A DNA stretch of 15,134 nt from Conidiobolus incongruus B7586 (Eukaryota > Entomophthoromycota > Entomophthoromycetes > Entomophthorales > Conidiobolaceae): the NCBI GenBank assembly GCA_000697335.1, contig JNEM01006068.1, positions 1-15,134 on the forward strand. The letters run 5' to 3'. Position 1 is the first letter of the stretch. Each line of letters opens with the position of its first letter. The position numbers were made by a program, and so were the translations under genes. The notes below the pieces were generated by a model, which was given only the letters and a program-made list of their open reading frames with translations, did no database searches and was not told the origin of the DNA. Positions 10,355 through 15,134 of this stretch are shown here, one piece after another.

Positions 10355-13300
10355 ATGTATAACTCTTTAATTGCTTCATTAGCTCTTCTATTGATTAACC
10401 CCTGCAACAGTTTGCAGAGCTTTGATTCTGAGTTTATCAATGCTGCAAGAATAGGTCGAGGTGGTGATCATGACTTGCCAAAGACCCGTTTTTTGACTAC
10501 TGATAATACTCCCGGAGCAGATGGTGGAGTTTCAGATGCCAAGAAACCTGCTCCTGATCCTCTCCCTTTGAGACCTCCCTCCAAGGACTGGGATCTTGGT
10601 AAATCTTTGAACCGCACTTTAGAGGTTACCTTGGACGAAGGTACATGGATCAACTTGGATGTCAGCCCTGATGGTAAAGAAATCGTCTTCGATTTACTTG
10701 GTGATATTTACACTCTTCCCATCGGAGGTGGTGAAGCTAAATTACTTAAGGGTGGTCCTGCTTTCGAAATTCAACCCACTTATTCACCTGATGGTAAGAA
10801 AATCTTGTACACTAGTGATGCTAGCGGTCTCGACAATTTGTGGATTACTGACAAGTCTGGAAAATCATATCAAGTCACTGACGAAAACTATAGAACTGTC
10901 TCCAATGCTTATTGGGCTCCTAATGGTAAAGAAGTTGTTGGTGTCAAATGGTATACCTCCAGCCGTTCCATCCCTGCTGGTTCTATTCAAAGATATAAAT
11001 TAAATGGTGAACAAATCAGTAAGCCTGAATTATTAATCAATACCAAATCAGCCCAAGTTGGTGTTGAAGAACCCATCTACAATCCAGTTGGTCCTGGTGA
11101 TTCCATCTACTACTCCACCAATGACGTTGATACCAGCACTTGGAACTATAGCAAAGATCCTCATGCTGGTATTTTCAATGTTTACTCTTTTAACACTACC
11201 TCTCAAGAAAAGAGTGTCAGAGTTGCTGGAGGTGTTGGATCTGCTGGTCGCCCCACTCCTTCTAGAGATGGTAAGAAGCTCGCATTTGTTCGCAGAGTTG
11301 AATTCACTTGGTCTTTGATTGTCAAGGATCTCGAGACTGGAGATGAAACCAACGTTTGGGATGGTCTTTCTCGCGACAGCCAGGAGGCTTCTGCCTCCAA
11401 TGGTGTTTATCCAAGATTTGCCTGGTTACCTGATGATTCTGCTATCATCATTTGGGCTCAGGGTAAGATTCATCGTGTCCCCTTGGATAAATCTCCAGTC
11501 AAAGTTATCCCCTTCAAGGCTAATGTCAAGTTAAATGTTGCCCCAACTGTAAAGCATGAATACAGTTTGATTGAGGCTTCTGATGAAAAGACTTTTGATA
11601 CCAAAGCAATTCAATTCTACGATGTCAGTAAAGATGGTACCAAGGTTGTTTACATCGTTACTGGCCGCACTTATATCAAGGATCTCAAGACTGGTAAATC
11701 CACTTTACTTAAACTCGATCATTCCGAAGATAATCGTCATGCTCCTTCTTTCCATCCTTCCAATGATAACATTGTCATTCAATCCAGATGGAACGATAGC
11801 AAGTTATCTTTCATTGAAATTGTTGATGTCTCTAAAGGAAAGATCATTTCTACTCTCAAACTTCCAAGAGGTCATTACACCTATCCTGCCTTGTCTGCTG
11901 ACGGCAAGAAATTTGCTTTCACTAAAACTGTTGGTGATGAGATTGTTGGTACGGTTATTTCAAGGGCTAAGACTGGTGTTTATGTTGGTGAATTAAATGA
12001 CAAACATGAAGTTGTTGAAGGTTCATTGAATCTTGCTATTCCTGGTGAAACTGCTGGTGCTAAGTTTACCAAAGATGGCAAGCAACTTCGTATATATGGC
12101 TACACTGACCCTTATGTCTTTGACTTAGCCAGTGGTAAATCCTCTCCACTTGGTACAGTTAAGGATAACATAGGTGATGTTACCTTAAGTGATGATACCA
12201 AATGGGTTTCATTCCCTCAATACAGGCAAGTCTTTGTTGCTCCTGCCAAAGTTAATACTACTTATTGGAGCAAACCCGGAAGCTCTCCCGAAGGTTTAAT
12301 CCGTTTATCTAAGGATGGTGGTCAAACTTCTCTATTTAGTGGTCCTGATGGCCAAAATGTCTACTATTTGCAAGCCAATACTCTTTATGAAGCTCATATC
12401 CCTACTGTTGTTGAAAAATGTGGTGCTGTTGCCAAGTCTGATACCGCTAAGTTTGGTGCTGAATGTGTCCAACCTTTACTCAAGTCCCATGATTTGTCTG
12501 TTAAGGTCCCAATTTCTCGTCCTCCCTCTGATAAGGTCCTTGTTCTTGACAACGCTAAGATTGTCACCATGAAGACTGGTAACCCTGCCTCCGATATCAT
12601 TGAACGTGGTAGACTTGTTGTCAAGGGTAACAAGATTTTGGCTGTTGGTGACTGTGATAGTACTCCCATTCCCAAGGGTGCTGAAGTTAGAGATCTTGCT
12701 GGTGCCACTGTCCTTCCCGGTTTCTTTGATGAGCATGCTCACTGGTCTGCTTTTGATTACCCTGCTCGTTCTCACTGGCAATTCCAATTGGCCTTATCTT
12801 ATGGTGTAACCTCTCAACACAATCCCTCTTACGATACCGTTCAAGGTTTTGTTGAACAAGAATTATCCCGTACTGGCCGTCTTTTGGCTCCTAGAATTTT
12901 CTCCACTGGTACTATTATTTATGGTGCCGCCGGTGGATATCGTGTCGAAATTAACGATATTGAAGATGCTAGATCCATCTTAAGACTCCTCAAGTCATAT
13001 GGTGCTTTCTCCGTCAAGTCCTACAACCAACCCTCTCGTTACGCTCGTCAACAAATTCTTCAAGCTGCTCGTGAACTCGGTATGCTTGTTGTCCCGGAAG
13101 GCGGTATGCACTTCGCTTGGAATACCAATCAAGTTATCGATGGCCACACAACCATTGAACACTCCCTCAACCCTGGTATCCTCTACGAAGATCTTCAAGT
13201 TCTCTTTGAAAAGGCTGGAACTGCTTGGACTCCAACTCTTGTTGTTTCTTATGGTGGTATCTGGGGTGAAAGATACTGGTACCAATCTACCAATGTTTGG

Positions 13301-13798
13301 GAAGATCCTAAGATGCGTGCTCGTCATCCTCTCAAGAGTTTGGAATCTTCTTCCTTCCGTAGAACTTTAGGTGATGAACGTGAATATGTCTTCTTGGAAA
13401 CTGGCAAGACCCTTACCAACCTCACTCGCCGCAATGTCTTAATCAATCCTGGTGCCCACGGTCAAAGACAAGGTGTTGGTTTCCTCTGGGAACTTTGGAT
13501 GCTTTCTAAAGGAGGAATGACCAATTATGAAGTTCTTCGTGCTGCCACTCGCAATCCCGCTCTTACACTCGGTCTCAAGGATCTTGGTTCCCTTGAAGCT
13601 GGAAAATTGGCTGATTACATCATCTACCCCGCTAATGCTTCTCCTCTCAAGGATCTTAAGTACCTTTGCAACATTACCCACGTCTCTGTAAACGGTTTCC
13701 TCCATGATGCCAATTCTATGGACCAAGTCTGGCCCGAAAAGAAGAAGGCATTACCCTTACCCCAATTGAATGACAATGTCTTAGTCCACGATAAATAA
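10355..13798 (+). CDS. Secreted TolB-propeller/amidohydrolase protein, copy 2
   Basis: Tandem paralogue of the gene at 3625, on the same strand, 1147 residues, intronless, TAA stop. It aligns without gaps at a constant offset of 6730 bp and is about 86% identical in protein by hand count. Layout matches: signal peptide 1-19 (first 17 residues identical to copy 1), variable linker 18-76, propeller blades about 95-685, amidohydrolase about 727-1100. The likely metal residues are kept: H794 and H796 in DEHAH, K888, PEGG, GHTTIEH and PGAHGQ. It has an extra N-glycosylation site at N264 and an extra cysteine, C1105. Differences cluster in the linker, the propeller part 509-679 and barrel loops near 820, 861-870 and 969-970, so substrate preference may differ. 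The frame is intact and most nucleotide differences are silent, which suggests both copies are expressed and under selection; this is inference. Confidence 0.93.
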   Translation: MYNSLIASLALLLINPCNSLQSFDSEFINAARIGRGGDHDLPKTRFLTTDNTPGADGGVSDAKKPAPDPLPLRPPSKDWDLGKSLNRTLEVTLDEGTWINLDVSPDGKEIVFDLLGDIYTLPIGGGEAKLLKGGPAFEIQPTYSPDGKKILYTSDASGLDNLWITDKSGKSYQVTDENYRTVSNAYWAPNGKEVVGVKWYTSSRSIPAGSIQRYKLNGEQISKPELLINTKSAQVGVEEPIYNPVGPGDSIYYSTNDVDTSTWNYSKDPHAGIFNVYSFNTTSQEKSVRVAGGVGSAGRPTPSRDGKKLAFVRRVEFTWSLIVKDLETGDETNVWDGLSRDSQEASASNGVYPRFAWLPDDSAIIIWAQGKIHRVPLDKSPVKVIPFKANVKLNVAPTVKHEYSLIEASDEKTFDTKAIQFYDVSKDGTKVVYIVTGRTYIKDLKTGKSTLLKLDHSEDNRHAPSFHPSNDNIVIQSRWNDSKLSFIEIVDVSKGKIISTLKLPRGHYTYPALSADGKKFAFTKTVGDEIVGTVISRAKTGVYVGELNDKHEVVEGSLNLAIPGETAGAKFTKDGKQLRIYGYTDPYVFDLASGKSSPLGTVKDNIGDVTLSDDTKWVSFPQYRQVFVAPAKVNTTYWSKPGSSPEGLIRLSKDGGQTSLFSGPDGQNVYYLQANTLYEAHIPTVVEKCGAVAKSDTAKFGAECVQPLLKSHDLSVKVPISRPPSDKVLVLDNAKIVTMKTGNPASDIIERGRLVVKGNKILAVGDCDSTPIPKGAEVRDLAGATVLPGFFDEHAHWSAFDYPARSHWQFQLALSYGVTSQHNPSYDTVQGFVEQELSRTGRLLAPRIFSTGTIIYGAAGGYRVEINDIEDARSILRLLKSYGAFSVKSYNQPSRYARQQILQAARELGMLVVPEGGMHFAWNTNQVIDGHTTIEHSLNPGILYEDLQVLFEKAGTAWTPTLVVSYGGIWGERYWYQSTNVWEDPKMRARHPLKSLESSSFRRTLGDEREYVFLETGKTLTNLTRRNVLINPGAHGQRQGVGFLWELWMLSKGGMTNYEVLRAATRNPALTLGLKDLGSLEAGKLADYIIYPANASPLKDLKYLCNITHVSVNGFLHDANSMDQVWPEKKKALPLPQLNDNVLVHDK

Positions 13799-13886
13799 TT
13801 TAATATCAACCTAATAATCCAATATTGGTTACAATTAATATTACTTTGTAATTTAAATAATGGGAATTTTTTGTGATTGAAAAAAA

Positions 13887-13892
13887 AATAAA
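13887..13892 (+). terminator. Poly(A) signal of copy 2
   Basis: AATAAA follows an A-rich run 88 nt after the stop codon and is the first such hexamer downstream of copy 2. It is a plausible polyadenylation signal by position. It lies farther from its stop than the signal of copy 1, so the 3' UTRs are not conserved. Confidence 0.35.
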
Positions 13893-14044
13893 CATTTTAA
13901 TATATAAAAAGTAAAAATAAATATATAATATAAAATTAATAATTTCCTTTATTTCTAATAACTTTTTGCTATATTTTTAGCAAAGATCTAACACTTAAAA
14001 AACAATTCTTTTTATTAAAGACTGAAATTTGATGTTTTACAAAC

Positions 14045-14097
14045 CAATTAAATTTTCCTGTAGAAATTTTCTTTCCTACAAGCTGGTTTTTTAATTG
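14045..14097. repeat. Nested inverted repeats
   Basis: An outer perfect stem pairs CAATTAAA (14045-14052) with TTTAATTG (14090-14097). Inside it TGTAG (14059-14063) pairs with CTACA (14076-14080). The arrangement lies about 250 nt past the stop of copy 2 and is C/G-richer than its surroundings. It could be a structured RNA element, a remnant of a small transposon or chance. Confidence 0.25.
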
Positions 14098-15028
14098 CTT
14101 AAAACAATTATAATCACATAGGTTATAATCTAAAGAATATACTAGATGTGGTAGTTTTTTCTAGTTATTTTTAATTAGAAAGTTTTTTATAACTTTAAAT
14201 TTATGTATTTTATAATTATCATGTAAAATAATAGGTTTTCTTAAATTATATTAAGAATACTAATTAGAAATAGTTTTATTTAAAAAAAATATAAAGTTTA
14301 CTATTAATAAATTTTCTTTTAAGAATTAAATAAGAATAATATATGTTATTATAATTTATTATTACAATTAATATTTGTTTATTAATAAAGTGTTTATTTA
14401 AAGGAATTTATAGAGGGGGTTGATTTAATTTAATTTAACACTTTGATTTATATTTTAATAAAAGATTATATAAAAAAATCTAAGATTTATTAATTATAAT
14501 AATTTATTATAAAAGTTTTAGTTTCTAGTTATATCTTAGTAAGTTTTATTTAACAATAGTTACTCTAATTTTTTTTAAGTTTTAGTTAAATTATAAGGTA
14601 CCTATTTTATATTTTTATTAATTAATTTTAATTTAAACTTTAATATATATATAAAATACTTATGTAACTAATATTAAAATGTTTTAATAATTCTTTAACT
14701 AAAATAAAAAGGTATTTTTCAATATAATTTTTTACTTTATTAATAATTAAAAAAGTAATAATTGAAATTAGTTTTTTAAATTTTAACAAGATTTAAATAA
14801 TTTCTTTTTTAATTTTAAAATAATTTACCTAGTAATAAATTATTGATTTAAATAATATTTTATTATTAAAAGTTGTTTGTAAATTTTAAATAATTTTAAA
14901 AGGCTTATGGTTAAATTTTATTAATATTAAAATAAAAAACTTTTGATGATTATTATTTAGTTTAAATATAATTAAATTAAACAACTAATTTTAAAAAGAA
15001 TTTTTTAAACAAAAAAATTATAATATAT

Positions 15029-15049
15029 TATATATATATATATATATAT
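15029..15049. repeat. TA dinucleotide microsatellite
   Basis: A 21-base run of alternating T and A (ten TA units plus a T), the longest simple repeat seen in the window. It is self-complementary and probably variable in length between strains. Confidence 0.85.
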
Positions 15050-15134
15050 TCTTATTAACTTTGTATATATTTATTTATTTCAAACTAATAATATATTTGA
15101 AAAATCAGAAATTAAAAAATTTCCCATTATTTTA

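Larger units (their letters stand above)
10326..13814 (+). repeat. Second unit of a 3.5-kb direct tandem duplication
   Basis: This unit matches about 3597-7082. Similarity begins with the 17-bp leader element, runs through the whole coding region and fades about 15 bases past the stop (TAATTTAAT in both). The spacer and outer flanks do not match by eye. The edges lie so close to the coding region that either the original duplication was small or only the gene has been kept similar by selection and conversion. Confidence 0.85.
13893..15134. other. Very AT-rich 3' flank without genes
   Basis: No open frame or RNA gene is recognisable. Base composition is more extreme than in the spacer: sample lines between 14281 and 14940 hold only about 4-6 G or C per 60 bases, with C rarer than G. 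Long A and T runs are frequent. Nested inverted repeats occur at 14045-14097 and a TA microsatellite at 15029-15049. Confidence 0.55.

Noticed and set aside
3625-13798. Anaerobic gut fungus or Dictyostelium origin suggested by the AT-rich flanks
   Set aside because: Proline is written mostly CCT and CCC and leucine often CTC or CTT, unlike the strong CCA preference I recall for those groups. The exact host remains unknown.
3625-13798. One copy being a pseudogene
   Set aside because: Both frames are full length and equal in size, the likely catalytic residues are kept and many differences are silent.
14448-14458. ATTTATATTTT-like match to the yeast replication-origin consensus
   Set aside because: Such an 11-mer is expected by chance many times in DNA this AT-rich.

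Overview
The window looks like nuclear DNA of an AT-rich eukaryote, most likely a fungus. Two long uninterrupted coding regions of ordinary base composition sit in flanks that are mostly A and T, roughly 80-90% by eye. Both start codons have A at -3. Each has a TATA box about 96-100 nt upstream, and an AATAAA lies after each stop; I see no bacterial ribosome-binding sites or operon packing. Proline codons are mostly CCT and CCC, which argues against Dictyostelium and rumen chytrids, where CCA dominates. An early-diverging fungus with low GC, such as Conidiobolus-like Entomophthoromycotina, fits but is only a guess.

Layout: 1-3528 is gene-free AT-rich DNA. The promoter of copy 1 is at about 3529-3624, copy 1 at 3625-7068 and its poly(A) signal at 7089. 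A 3.2 kb gene-free spacer follows. The promoter of copy 2 is at about 10255-10354, copy 2 at 10355-13798 and its poly(A) signal at 13887. The end of the window is an even more AT-rich 3' flank.

The two genes are head-to-tail tandem paralogues. Both encode 1147 residues, and by hand they align from first to last residue without a gap, at about 86% amino acid identity (157 differences counted). Each protein has a signal peptide, a short variable linker, about 11 TolB/PD40-type propeller blades that probably form two propellers, and a C-terminal metal-dependent amidohydrolase (COG1228-like). This architecture is familiar from bacteria. A secreted or vacuolar hydrolase of peptides or other amides is the best guess; the substrate is unknown.

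The most notable signal is the mosaic identity between the copies. Stretches of up to 246 bp match at every base, silent sites included, and adjoin stretches of about 70% identity. This is best explained by repeated gene conversion. A second point is the active site: the HxH motif is kept, but the Asp usual on strand 8 of amidohydrolases is replaced by a PGAHGQ motif in both copies.
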